DNA of 64,000 nucleotides from Mucilaginibacter sp. OK098 (GCF_900142915.1 NZ_FRCM01000004.1:422626-486625), one strand, 5' to 3'. Shown: positions 25,252 through 33,160, numbered from the stretch's first letter. The notes: a model not told the origin generated them from the letters alone. Translations and numbers: made by a program.

Positions 25252-25816
25252 GATTAATTTTTATGTAAGTTTACTTAATTAAAAATTAATAACTACAATA
25301 GGCCTAATTTTATATTTTATCAAACTACCCGATCTTAATTTTCCTATTTCTGTTATAGGCGCTGTAAGGCTTACAGACGATGTACAATGTTAACACAGCT
25401 ACCTCCGTCAGTTATTTATACAATAATTTTGTCCCGGCGTGGTCCTCCGCTGCCGCAAGCGGCCCCGGCTTGTGGCCCGTATGCTAAATAGTCCGCTTTT
25501 TAATCTATAATTCTTCCTGTTTGTTGTACTTATAATTACGGCTCATATTTTAAAGTACTATTTTGGTGATACTTAATAAAGCAAATAACCTTCAGGTTGT
25601 TTATTCTGCAGGGTATTTGCTTGTTGGCTATCTGTCCTTCGGGCTACAAGGGGGACCCTTGAAGCGGGTGTAAGGAACCTCATAAAAGACATCGACAGGG
25701 CGTACGGGTAAAACAAGCTATTGAGTTGGATACTCAAAAAATCATTTGGTCAACTGTGCACACTTGACCCGGCTGCCGAATTAATTTTATATATTTAAAA
25801 TAAATTTACACCAACC
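25252..25816. other. Gene-free region with several hairpins and repeat fragment F
   Basis: Nothing coding is visible. It holds a REP-like hairpin with GCCGCAAGC/GCTTGTGGC (25452-25476), an imperfect hairpin GCAAATAACC/GGGTATTTGC (25580-25620), and a partial dispersed-repeat tail (25721-25775: TTGAGTtggaTACTCAA, then cttgacccggctg). The weak A/T-rich sequence TATATTTA at 25790-25797 could be the -7 element for the next operon, but the -33 element is not at the proper distance. Confidence 0.6.
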
Positions 25817-26248
25817 ATGAGACCATTTGTATACCAGTTCCTAGAAAAGCCTATAAATATCCTTGAAAAGGGCTCGCAACTCATTGAATATTCGGCCGAT
25901 TTGAACCTTTCTGTATTGAAAGGAACGAATCATCCTGCAATTCAACTACCACAATTAGGCACGACCACCTTTACCAAAGCTGATGATGAAGGGACGGATT
26001 CTGACATTAACCGCTCAGCTAAAACTGCTTATGATCAGCTCACCACTCACACTTTTACGCGTAACCAACTTGAAAGCGGCGACAGTGACTTTAACGAGAC
26101 GATTAATCGTATCAGGGCTTTGACAGACACCAATACTCTTACTTTAGTGAATGCGGAAACTAGCGATTCGGATGCCCACCGGCTTTTTCAAATGCTTTCC
26201 ACCCAGACATTCACCGAAGCCAAGGAAGCTACTGACAGTGACAAATAA
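25817..26248 (+). CDS. Putative graspetide (omega-ester RiPP) precursor with four core repeats
   Basis: A 143-residue protein. The N-terminus MRPFVYQFLEKP resembles the PFFARFL leader motif recognised by microviridin-type ATP-grasp ligases. After a leader of about 45 residues come four repeats. TTTFT at 49-53 is followed by E58 and DSD 61-63. THTFT at 77-81 is followed by E86 and DSD 89-91. TNTLT at 105-109 is followed by E114 and DSD 117-119. TQTFT at 129-133 is followed by E137 and DSD 140-142. Consensus: TxT(F/L)T-x(3-4)-ExxDSD. Each repeat thus offers three Thr hydroxyls and three acidic side chains (Glu, Asp, Asp). The last repeat ends at the C-terminal lysine. The stop overlaps the ATG of the ATP-grasp gene (TAATG). 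Family recognition is from the leader, repeats and neighbour; the cross-link pattern is inferred. Confidence 0.85.
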   Translation: MRPFVYQFLEKPINILEKGSQLIEYSADLNLSVLKGTNHPAIQLPQLGTTTFTKADDEGTDSDINRSAKTAYDQLTTHTFTRNQLESGDSDFNETINRIRALTDTNTLTLVNAETSDSDAHRLFQMLSTQTFTEAKEATDSDK

Positions 26249-27174
26249 TGATCCTAATCATTACCCACAAGGAAGATTATACGGCAGATTTCCTAATCAA
26301 TCAACTCAACCAACAGGAAATTTCTTATTTCAGGCTTAATTGCGAGGATTTGTTGGTGTCGCCCCTTTATGAAATCAGCGATAAGGGTGACTTTAAGGTC
26401 TTCTTTAAAGAACATTCTGAAATCAAAAGTATTTGGTACAGACGGACGCAATTGCCTGACCTCAAAGGAATGAATCCTGCTGAACAGCAATACTTTTTCC
26501 AAGAATTTGAAGCGTTACTGGAGAATTTATACCATGCTTTAGCTCATTTTAAATGGTTAAGCGACCCCTTCCGGATCAGGATGGCCGAAAATAAACTTCT
26601 CCAATTACAAAAAGCACGATTGATTGGGATGAATATACCAAGGACACTGATCACCAATGACAAAGAAAAATTAAAGGCATTTTACGGTCAAAACTCACAA
26701 ATTATTATCAAGCCGCTATATTCGGGTTATGTGCCACAGAACGGTTCCACATCGCTATTGTTTACGAATCTTATTGGCGAAGTTGAGATGGCAACCCTCG
26801 ATGAATTTGACCTGACTCCTTGTATCTATCAGGAGTATATTGAAAAAGAATATGAGCTTAGGATTACCGTGGTTAACGGCAAGGTATTTGCCGCGAAGGT
26901 TGACTCCCAGGCGCATGAGGAAACCAAGGTGGACTGGCGAAAGATTAAATTGCAATTTTCAGCCTGTGAAATCCCTTCGGAGGTGAGTCGGCAATGTATA
27001 GAACTATGCCAGACATTAGGCATCAACTTCGGCGCAATTGATTTGATCCAAGATAAAGCCGGTAAGTATTGGTTTCTGGAAATCAATCCAAACGGTCAGT
27101 GGGCCTGGATCGAAATGGATACAGGTTTAAAAATTTCAGCATCCATTATTCAATATTTAACGACCAACCTATGA
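26248..27174 (+). CDS. ATP-grasp ligase of the MvdD/microviridin type (graspetide synthase)
   Basis: A 308-residue ATP-grasp enzyme. The N-terminal domain has the hallmark WYRR (63-66). The nucleotide lysine is in IIIKP (155), and the EYI segment follows at 196-198. ELRITVV (R205) and the conserved DWR (229-231) come next. The metal/ATP residues D265 (GAIDLI), E278 and N280 (LEINPNGQW) complete the site. These enzymes phosphorylate Asp/Glu side chains of a precursor and form esters with Thr/Ser or amides with Lys. Only one ligase is present; microviridin itself needs two (ester and amide). The start shares a base with the precursor stop, and the gene ends in an ATGA overlap with the membrane protein gene, so the operon is tightly coupled. 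Confidence 0.9.
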   Translation: MILIITHKEDYTADFLINQLNQQEISYFRLNCEDLLVSPLYEISDKGDFKVFFKEHSEIKSIWYRRTQLPDLKGMNPAEQQYFFQEFEALLENLYHALAHFKWLSDPFRIRMAENKLLQLQKARLIGMNIPRTLITNDKEKLKAFYGQNSQIIIKPLYSGYVPQNGSTSLLFTNLIGEVEMATLDEFDLTPCIYQEYIEKEYELRITVVNGKVFAAKVDSQAHEETKVDWRKIKLQFSACEIPSEVSRQCIELCQTLGINFGAIDLIQDKAGKYWFLEINPNGQWAWIEMDTGLKISASIIQYLTTNL

Positions 27175-27854
27175 AAGGCGACACTTTATTAGATGACAAG
27201 ATTGAATACCTTAAAAATCTTTACGAGGAGGAAAATGACCGCCAGAAAATGGTTGAAGGCAAATGTGCCCAGATTGTTTCCAATTCTGGGATATTTCTGT
27301 CCCTTATCGGACTACTGATCACCATTTTGTTTAATACAAGAGATGCCATGCATCCTGTTGTCAAAATCATATTGGCAATCTGCATTACGCTGATCATCGT
27401 ATTATACATTATTTCGATGATCAACGGGCTACAAGGGATCAATCCGTTTAAATATTATTATGCACGGGGCAGCGCAGATACCGTCAAGAAATTCACCGAT
27501 ATAACTAAATTTAAGGAAGAGCAAGTAGGGGATTACCTATATTGCATTCAGAAAAATCACGAATTAAACACACAAAAACTAGACTTTTTGGGGAAGGCAA
27601 GAACAGCGTTCGTCAGAGGGATTTATACGACGGGTGGCTTAACTTTTATCCTAATGTCTTATCTGACATTCTTTTATATTACAGCGCCTTCTAAGCCCCA
27701 ACAAATAGAGATAATTGCCGGGGGCAACAAGGAACAAATAAAGGAAATCAGTAAATCGCTATCTAGCATTCAATTAAAAACGCTTGGTGCGGCTGATATT
27801 AAACAGATCATATTACTTGCAGATTCTCTTTCAAAACGGAATAAAAGCAAATAA
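27171..27854 (+). CDS. Three-helix membrane protein of the graspetide operon
   Basis: A 227-residue protein using the ATG at 27171, which overlaps the ATP-grasp stop (ATGA); the longer in-frame extension lies inside that gene and is not used. Membrane helices lie at about 38-54, 63-84 and 150-172. An acidic helical N-terminus (DDKIEYLKNLYEEENDRQKMVEGK), a cytoplasmic loop (90-148) and a C-terminal helical tail complete it. The layout, an acidic helix leading into KCAQIVSNSGIFLSLIGLL, recalls SLATT-like two-helix membrane proteins of bacterial conflict systems, but the match is weak. No transporter or protease is next to it, so it may have a role in export, processing or self-protection; function unknown. 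Confidence 0.75.
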   Translation: MKGDTLLDDKIEYLKNLYEEENDRQKMVEGKCAQIVSNSGIFLSLIGLLITILFNTRDAMHPVVKIILAICITLIIVLYIISMINGLQGINPFKYYYARGSADTVKKFTDITKFKEEQVGDYLYCIQKNHELNTQKLDFLGKARTAFVRGIYTTGGLTFILMSYLTFFYITAPSKPQQIEIIAGGNKEQIKEISKSLSSIQLKTLGAADIKQIILLADSLSKRNKSK

Positions 27855-27867
27855 GAATAAAGTAGCC

Positions 27868-27904
27868 CCCGCCGCCCGTCCAAGCAAAATGCCTGGACAG
27901 GCGG
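27868..27904 (+). terminator. Hairpin ending the graspetide operon
   Basis: GC-rich stem, CCGCC-CGTCCA against TGGAC-AGGCGG, 14 bases after the last stop. There is no clear T-run, so it may act as an mRNA-stabilising or weak terminating structure. Confidence 0.5.
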
Positions 27905-27927
27905 TTGTTGTCCAACCCGGCGGCTTA

Positions 27928-28410
27928 TCACTCTGAAAGCCTATAAATATATTCTTCAATCTCTGTTTGCCGGGCATTAGCAAATCCTTTGTCCTTTCCG
28001 ATTTTTACAAAACCGCATTTCTCTAAAACTTTTTGTGAACCATAATTGTCAAATGCAACACGTCCATAAATCGGCCTGGTTTGTTCAATTTTTAAAAAGT
28101 CTTTAAGCGCTGTTGTGGCAATTCCTTGTCCCCAAAATTTTCTGTCAATCCAATAAGTAATCCCGGCATCCCCTTCCATAATAAATTTTGCTACACTACC
28201 TACAATTTCATCATTAGCTTTTATTGTCTGCATATTTATTGTCGGGTCAGTTAAAAACTTTGAATACTTTTCAATGTAAGCAGTTTTATCGTTTGGGTCT
28301 TTAGCTGTGAACGCTGCTAAATAATTTGCTTCTTTGTCAAGCTGAAATTGAAAAAATGCATTTAAATCATCTTTTTCTGTTTTAATCAATGTGATATTGT
28401 TGTTTGTCAT
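27928..28410 (-). CDS. GNAT family N-acetyltransferase (RimJ/RimL type)
   Basis: A 160-residue protein from the ATG at 28410 (MTNNNITLIKTEKDDL). The in-frame extension to 28470 runs into MITE 2 and is not likely used. The GNAT fold has TYWIDRKFWGQGIATTALKDFL (acetyl-CoA loop, R/Q-x-x-G-x-G/A variant GQGIA) and NYGSQKVLEKCGFVKIG near the end. It transfers an acetyl group from acetyl-CoA to an amine, for instance a protein N-terminus or small amine; the substrate is unknown. Its first 85 bases are duplicated at 28687-28768. Confidence 0.85.
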   Translation of the reverse strand: MTNNNITLIKTEKDDLNAFFQFQLDKEANYLAAFTAKDPNDKTAYIEKYSKFLTDPTINMQTIKANDEIVGSVAKFIMEGDAGITYWIDRKFWGQGIATTALKDFLKIEQTRPIYGRVAFDNYGSQKVLEKCGFVKIGKDKGFANARQTEIEEYIYRLSE

Positions 28411-28468
28411 TATTTTGAGATTTTTGTGATTTTGTTGTTTTGAGCCCTCTGTCTCAGCAGGGTCTCTC

Positions 28469-28667
28469 AATTGCTATTAAGTTAAGGGGAAACACAAATG
28501 CGATTCTCTCCCAAAGCCTTTTAGCCCCCTCTAAATCTCCCCCGGTAGGGGAGACTTTAGCTTCGCGCTTTTTTTAAGTCCTCCCTACCGGGGAGGATTT
28601 AGGTGGGGCTATTCGACGAAGTTATGTGGCTAGTTATAGACCACATTCTCTTAACTTAATAGCATTG
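28469..28667. mobile_element. MITE 2
   Basis: About 199 bp with ends AATTGCTATTAAGTTAAG and CTTAACTTAATAGCATTG, a diverged form of the MITE 1 termini. The interior is an inverted relative of MITE 1 (agccccacctaaatcctcc, gtagggagga, gctaaaaggcttt in reverse order). GGTCTC/GAGACC flank the ends as an inverted pair, but no direct target duplication is visible. The element stands between the GNAT gene and its partial duplicate. Confidence 0.8.
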
Positions 28668-28686
28668 TGGAGACCCCGCGAGGACG

Positions 28687-28745
28687 GAAAATGCGTTTAA
28701 ATCATCTTTTTCTGTTTTAGTCAATGTGATATTGCTGTTTTTCAT
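28687..28745 (-). pseudogene. Remnant of a duplicated GNAT 5' end
   Basis: The minus-strand reading from 28745 is MKNSNITLTKTEKDDLNAF, matching the first 19 residues of the neighbouring GNAT protein (MTNNNITLIKTEKDDLNAF). About 24 bases upstream of the ATG are also shared. After 28687 similarity ends, near the MITE. It is a second, mostly deleted copy of the gene or of its promoter region. Confidence 0.75.
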
Positions 28746-29001
28746 TATTCTGAAATTTTGTGTGATTTTAAAACCAATTCCTGCCTTTCCATTTTGCTTT
28801 GCTCTCCTTATTTTTTATAAAAATAAGTAATTAAATTAAAAATACTAAAAGCATTAGCAACATTTTAGTATTTTGGGCTGATTGATGTAAGCCCATTACA
28901 TTTTGATAAAACAATATTAATTAATTGATTATCAATAATATAAAACAACATTAACCATAAACTATGCTAACCATGTAAACCCACTTTTTCGAAAAAAGTG
29001 T

Positions 29002-29245
29002 CCCGTTGGTCAATGTCATTAAGTTAAGCTTTTTTGCCCTCTTTTTTGCTTGCAAAAGAGAGGGCGGTCCAGCGAAGCGTCGACCGGGTGAGTCCTCTGC
29101 AAGCGGCGTTAACGCGAATGTATTGGCGCAAATGCACTGGCGTCGACTCACCCCGACCTCGCTTCGCTGGTCGACCCTCTCTACCGCAAGCGGTAAAGAG
29201 GGTGAGCTGCAATTCTCCCTTAACTTAATGACATTGCCCGTTGGT
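29002..29245. mobile_element. MITE 3, with 9-bp target duplication
   Basis: Element 29011-29236 (226 bp) has the same ends as MITE 1 (CAATGTCATTAAGTTAAG and reverse complement). CCCGTTGGT is repeated outside both ends (29002-29010 and 29237-29245). The interior is unrelated to MITE 1 and strongly self-complementary: ccagcgaagcg, gtcgaccgggtgagtc and their reverse complements, with accgcaagcggt near the right end. Several overlapping open frames on both strands are by-products. DNA from 28768 to 29001 shows no gene. Confidence 0.88.
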
Positions 29246-29412
29246 TTAAAATGATGTTTAGTCCAAACTTGGGCGGTGAGTAAAGAAAACAACAAAACCT
29301 GGCTTTCGACCCGGTGATAAAAAAGATGTCACAAATACCCCTCAACTTTGTCACGACAACACCGTTATTGCCATGACACTTTGTGATAACTTTACTAAAA
29401 ATAACCTATATT

Positions 29413-29907
29413 ATGGAAACCAAAACAGCCAGCAGCAGAACAGAAGGCTTACTGACCTTGTTCGATATGCAGACCACTTTTTTTAAAAGAGCCATCGAAG
29501 GGATCGCGGAAGAAGATACCTATAACCGTTTAAATACCAAAGCGAACCACATCGCCTGGCTAACCGGTTCGCTGGTGCACCAGCGGTACCAAATGACCTC
29601 GGAAACCCACCCTGAGTACAAACAGAATGGCGGCGAACTATTCCAGGACAACAAGGGCATCCAGAACGATACCAGGTATCCTGACATGGCCGAATATCTG
29701 ACAGATTGGGAAAAGATCAGCCCAGCTGCAAGGGAAGTATTGGTTAGCATGAATGATGAAAAATTGGACAGCGAGATAGATATGGGCTTCATGAAAATGA
29801 CCTATTATGAACTCCTGTCCTTTACCATCTACCGCGAAGCCAGCATCATCGGCCAGATCGCCTTGTGGCGCAGGCTGCTGAACTATCCCGCCATGCGCTA
29901 TGATTAA
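29413..29907 (+). CDS. DinB/YfiT-like putative metalloenzyme
   Basis: A 164-residue protein from the ATG at 29413 (METKTASSRTEGLL). It is a four-helix-bundle DinB-type protein (TKANHIAWLTGSLVHQRYQM, SFTIYREASIIGQIALWRRLL). The family binds a metal through three His residues; here HIAW and LVHQRY provide two, and the third position is Tyr or Glu (IYREASI) rather than His, so activity is uncertain. Some members are thiol-S-transferases. It is monocistronic. Confidence 0.75.
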   Translation: METKTASSRTEGLLTLFDMQTTFFKRAIEGIAEEDTYNRLNTKANHIAWLTGSLVHQRYQMTSETHPEYKQNGGELFQDNKGIQNDTRYPDMAEYLTDWEKISPAAREVLVSMNDEKLDSEIDMGFMKMTYYELLSFTIYREASIIGQIALWRRLLNYPAMRYD

Positions 29908-30100
29908 AAATACCCTGTACGCTCTTTTTGTGTATTATTGAAGAAAATGAGACCGATCAGCCTTTACTGAATAAGTAAAAGCGGTGGTACGTGACTGCAT
30001 AACCGGGAAGCGCCAATCCCTATTTTTTCAAAGCACTATAGGCTTGTTATTAAAATCTCTCTAAATTATTAAATTAGGACTATACATTAAAATTAACCCG

Positions 30101-30511
30101 ATGGATACAATTAACCCTTACATTGGCTTTAACGGCAGGTGCCGGGAGGCTATGAATTTTTATAAAGCTCGTTTTGGCGGAGAATTAGACCTGCAACTGG
30201 TAGATGGCTCACCTATGGAACAGTACTGGCCGGAGGGAAAGGGCAAAATCTTTCATTCGGCCCTCACGCTGAACGGTAAGATGCTGCTTATGGGTTCGGA
30301 TATGAGCGGTCCCAAAGGACAGACTGTTGGCGATAATATCCAGCTGGCGATCAGCTGCACCAGCGAGGAAGAGATCCACAGGTTCTTCCGGGAGCTTGGA
30401 GAGGGCGGCCTGGAGCTGGCCCCGGTCAGTGAAATGTTTTGGAATGCCTTGTTCGGTTCCGTAAGGGATCAATTCGGGATCAACTGGATGCTGAACTACA
30501 ACAGGAGCTGA
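30101..30511 (+). CDS. VOC-fold protein, PhnB-like
   Basis: A 136-residue glyoxalase/VOC-fold protein of the PhnB/3-demethylubiquinone-methyltransferase-like group. INPYIGFNGRCREAMNFYKARFGGEL at the start, HSALTLNGKMLLMGSDM in the middle and ALFGSVRDQFGINWMLN at the end are the family marks. These proteins form paired beta-alpha-beta modules around a small substrate or metal. No substrate is known for this group. Monocistronic and followed by a long palindrome. Confidence 0.85.
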   Translation: MDTINPYIGFNGRCREAMNFYKARFGGELDLQLVDGSPMEQYWPEGKGKIFHSALTLNGKMLLMGSDMSGPKGQTVGDNIQLAISCTSEEEIHRFFRELGEGGLELAPVSEMFWNALFGSVRDQFGINWMLNYNRS

Positions 30512-30587
30512 CCCTTTGTATAGCGCAACATCTACGGGGAATTGTCTTATGCCCCCATTACAGGTGTTCGGAAGATTGTAAAAAAGG

Positions 30588-30634
30588 GTGGCCTGTTCGA
30601 TTCCTTTCCCCGGGGAAGGAATCGAACAGGCCAC
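30588..30634. repeat. Near-perfect 47-nt palindrome
   Basis: GTGGCCTGTTCGATTCCTTT and its complement AAGGAATCGAACAGGCCAC meet at a CCCCGGGG centre, with one unpaired A. It lies after the VOC gene and before a T-rich stretch, so it may terminate transcription, although it is much longer and more GC-rich than the other terminators here. Confidence 0.75.
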
Positions 30635-30820
30635 TGCTTGTTTTGATTCTCCTGAACTCCTACCAATTTAACGTATAATAAAATTTAAAAAAAATACGAT
30701 ACGGACCAGTATTTACGTTAAAAATTAGTAGCTTTAATGCTTAACTTTATTCGTTTTTTCAACTGTTACTACTTATACATTTGTTCGGGTTTCTGTCTTT
30801 TTCACTTAAATTAAAAGTTT

Positions 30821-31210
30821 ATGGAAACGATCATGGTACAAGAAGCAGATGCCGCCACCCTTGATGTGGTGACCACTGCTTTACAAATGGAGGGCTACCG
30901 GGTTTGCAGCCTGACCGATACGAACGAAAATGCCCTGGAGATGATCCGGCGGTACCATCCCAAACTCGTACTACTTGATTGCTGGCTTAGGCACCACTCT
31001 GATAAACAAATCTCACACTGGATCAAATCGCATTTCCCCCGTTTGCCGGTCATCGCCCTTAGCTCCGATAAGCAGATTGACCAGGAATATCATAAGCTTG
31101 GCTTTGACGGTTATTTGAAAAAGCCATTTGACATGGAAGTGCTTTACCGCGTGACCCAGACATACCTGCACAGGCGGAGAAAGCGCCACCCCATGGCTGA
31201 ACCCGCTTGA
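30821..31210 (+). CDS. Single-domain response regulator
   Basis: A 129-residue receiver domain without an output domain. The acidic pocket is QEADA, the phosphorylation site is in VLLDCWL, the switch Ser is in IALSSD, and Lys is in LKKPF. It would be phosphorylated by a histidine kinase and act by protein interaction, as CheY-type proteins do. No kinase gene is nearby. The basic tail (YLHRRRKRHPM) follows the domain. Preceded by about 300 bp that hold the palindrome and no gene. Confidence 0.85.
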   Translation: METIMVQEADAATLDVVTTALQMEGYRVCSLTDTNENALEMIRRYHPKLVLLDCWLRHHSDKQISHWIKSHFPRLPVIALSSDKQIDQEYHKLGFDGYLKKPFDMEVLYRVTQTYLHRRRKRHPMAEPA

Positions 31211-31706
31211 TTGGTCTCTTTTAAAATGTACAATCGTGGATATTAACTATTGGTGGGCTGGTTTGTTATAGTCTGTATGGTTAAGATTGGAGTTTGATCA
31301 AAGTGTTTCGGAATGATTTGACAGAGGCCCTGCAATGGGACGGTTAAGGGATTCGCATTGTCCGCCTGATTAGCGTCGTGATCAGATCTTACCAAACAGC
31401 TCTAAAATGATCACAACAAATAACACCATTAACCAAAATATCAATGTAACACTCATTTCTCTTTCAAAAAAAAGGGAAATGGTGATCCGTGCATTATTTA
31501 GCTTTCTGCGTATCCCGGCTCTATTTGCCATTTGCCGCTAAATTATTTTCAAGCAGGAGAACTATTGAAGGGCATCGGCAAAGCCTAATGGATAAAACCG
31601 GAAGTAAAAATACAGCCACATTAATCAAATTTTCCGTACAAAATGGATTGATTACATAACGATAGATTCGGAAGAACTATCGTGAAGGGCGCTTTTCATT
31701 TGGTGA
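31211..31706. other. Intergenic region, no convincing gene
   Basis: An AT-rich stretch. The only open frame with an ATG is a 44-codon one at 31407-31541 (MITTNNTINQNINVTLISL...) with no clear ribosome-binding site; I do not call it. Confidence 0.4.
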
Positions 31707-31707
31707 A

Positions 31708-31735
31708 AAAAGCCCCTAACAGGGACTTTTTTCTG
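31708..31735 (-). terminator. Terminator of the SRPBCC/ArsR operon
   Basis: AAAAAAG-CCCT and AGGG-CTTTTTT form a stem with one mismatch around AAC, eight bases beyond the stop of the last minus-strand gene of the operon; it is symmetrical enough to work both ways. Confidence 0.75.
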
Positions 31736-31742
31736 AAGAATT

Positions 31743-32282
31743 TCAGGCATTACCTGCGGCAGACTTAAATTTCTCTTCATCTGTAGTCATCGGGTTGTCC
31801 GTACTATTCGGCTGGCCTTTTCCTGTGGTTATCAAGTTCAACAAACTTTCACCTATATAGTGGCCCCATGCATTTGAACAGACATCAAAACATTCATAAT
31901 CCGGGACTAAACCCATGTGGGTAAAGCGGATTTGTGTTTTGCCGTTCTTTTCAGAGATCTCAAAAATAATTTTTGTGTTTACCCACTCGGTTTTAGCGAA
32001 CCCATCGCCGCTGGACAAAGAATGTGAAGCATCATTGAAAATCCCGGGCTTAAAATAGTTGTCCATCACGTGCCAAACAACTTTTTTATCAGGAATGAGT
32101 TCAATTAATTTCATTTGACAGCGGTGAATGTCTTCGAAATGATAGTTAAACACCTCATTGAGCTTATCTGTGCTGCCTTCAATTTCTTCCGACCACCATC
32201 CGCGTACATTGGTGATGGCGTTGAAAGCTGCTGCCGGAGTCTGGTCTACCAATATGGTAGCGGTAAAATCTGTTGTTGTCAT
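31743..32282 (-). CDS. SRPBCC (AHSA1-like) protein
   Basis: A 179-residue START/SRPBCC-fold protein. It has the usual pattern FTATILVDQTPAAAFNAITNVRGWWSEEIEG at the start, DKKVVWHVMDNYFK in the middle and a final helix SLLNLITTGKG. A 20-residue Asn/Ser/Lys-rich tail is additional. The fold forms a hydrophobic pocket; AHSA1-type proteins in Bacteroidota have unknown ligands. It is the last of three SRPBCC genes in this operon and closely resembles 33285-33731 (both contain the W-W-S-EIEGST block). Confidence 0.85.
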   Translation of the reverse strand: MTTTDFTATILVDQTPAAAFNAITNVRGWWSEEIEGSTDKLNEVFNYHFEDIHRCQMKLIELIPDKKVVWHVMDNYFKPGIFNDASHSLSSGDGFAKTEWVNTKIIFEISEKNGKTQIRFTHMGLVPDYECFDVCSNAWGHYIGESLLNLITTGKGQPNSTDNPMTTDEEKFKSAAGNA

Positions 32283-32308
32283 TTTTTTATGTTTTTTTTA
32301 TTTTTAAA

Positions 32309-33160
32309 TTAGTTTATAGCTGCATCGTGCAAAATCTCTTTATTCATGCGCACATATTCCTGGCTATTTTCAGCCAAAGCCAGTTTAAGGCCTTCGTTGG
32401 CGGAAGTGATCGCCGATTTTTTATCGCCTGTTTTTAGCTGTAGCCTGGCCAGCCAGTATTTTACATTAAAAGCCGCGGGCTGTGCTTTATCGGCTTCCTG
32501 CATCCAGGCAAGCGCCTGGTTAAGATCCAGCCCATGATTATAATACCAAATGGCCGACATATAGTAAGGCTTTTTATCGCCCTTCATCGCTTCCTGTATA
32601 TTGGCCATGATGCGCTTGTTTATATCGGTTCTTAACCGGAGGTTGATGCCCGTATTTTCCCATAATATTTGAAGCACACCGTCCTCCTGGTGAACATCGG
32701 CAAACTGAATGGTCAAAGTTTCTATCCTGGCGGCTAGTTTTACCGGCTTTACTTTAAACCGAAGCAGGTCCTGCTTTTCATCGTAGGAGTACGCGCCCCA
32801 CTGGCTGGTATTTTTGTTAAATATTATGGTCCACTCATCGGGGCCGGGGATACTAAAGAGCGAATATGCACCGGGCGCAACGGTATGACCTTCCACTGCT
32901 ATCGTATCTGTTAGCGTGATGACGGTGGCATTATTTGCTCCTGTACGCCATACTGTGCCATAGGGTTCAATGCCGCCAAATATCTTTCTGCCTTTGGTAT
33001 TTGGCCTGTAATATTTTACCGAAATGGTGCCAAGGCCAAAATCCTGTTCAATACGTTGGCCGGGACTTGTTGACGGTATTTTTCCTTTCAATTCCTGGGC
33101 AGAGGCGCTATAGAAACTGAAACTAATTAACGCGAGAAGATAAAATAATGAGACTTTCAT
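32309..33160 (-). CDS. Exported DUF2911 protein with TPR-like C-terminus
   Basis: A 283-residue protein with a signal peptide (cleavage near SAQE). A DUF2911 beta-domain follows (RPNTKGRKIFGGIEPYGTVWRTGANNATVITL, VAPGAYSLFSIPG, FNKNTSQWGAYSYDEKQDLLRFKV). The C-terminal 100 residues form a helical TPR-like region (ALAWMQEADKAQPAAFNVKYWLARLQLKTGDKKSA). DUF2911 proteins occur almost only in Bacteroidota and have no established function. It lies between two SRPBCC genes on the same strand. Confidence 0.88.
   Translation of the reverse strand: MKVSLFYLLALISFSFYSASAQELKGKIPSTSPGQRIEQDFGLGTISVKYYRPNTKGRKIFGGIEPYGTVWRTGANNATVITLTDTIAVEGHTVAPGAYSLFSIPGPDEWTIIFNKNTSQWGAYSYDEKQDLLRFKVKPVKLAARIETLTIQFADVHQEDGVLQILWENTGINLRLRTDINKRIMANIQEAMKGDKKPYYMSAIWYYNHGLDLNQALAWMQEADKAQPAAFNVKYWLARLQLKTGDKKSAITSANEGLKLALAENSQEYVRMNKEILHDAAIN

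Noticed and set aside
27928..28904. GNAT gene next to the graspetide operon as a tailoring acetyltransferase
   Set aside because: It is on the opposite strand, separated by a hairpin, and is a RimL-type general acetyltransferase; microviridin acetylation by MvdB is a parallel but not supported here.
28951..29295. Several frames on both strands inside MITE 3
   Set aside because: They come from the palindromic interior; codon use and composition are not protein-like.
31407..31541. 44-codon frame in an intergenic region
   Set aside because: No ribosome-binding site, no recognisable composition, and no neighbour suggesting a role.
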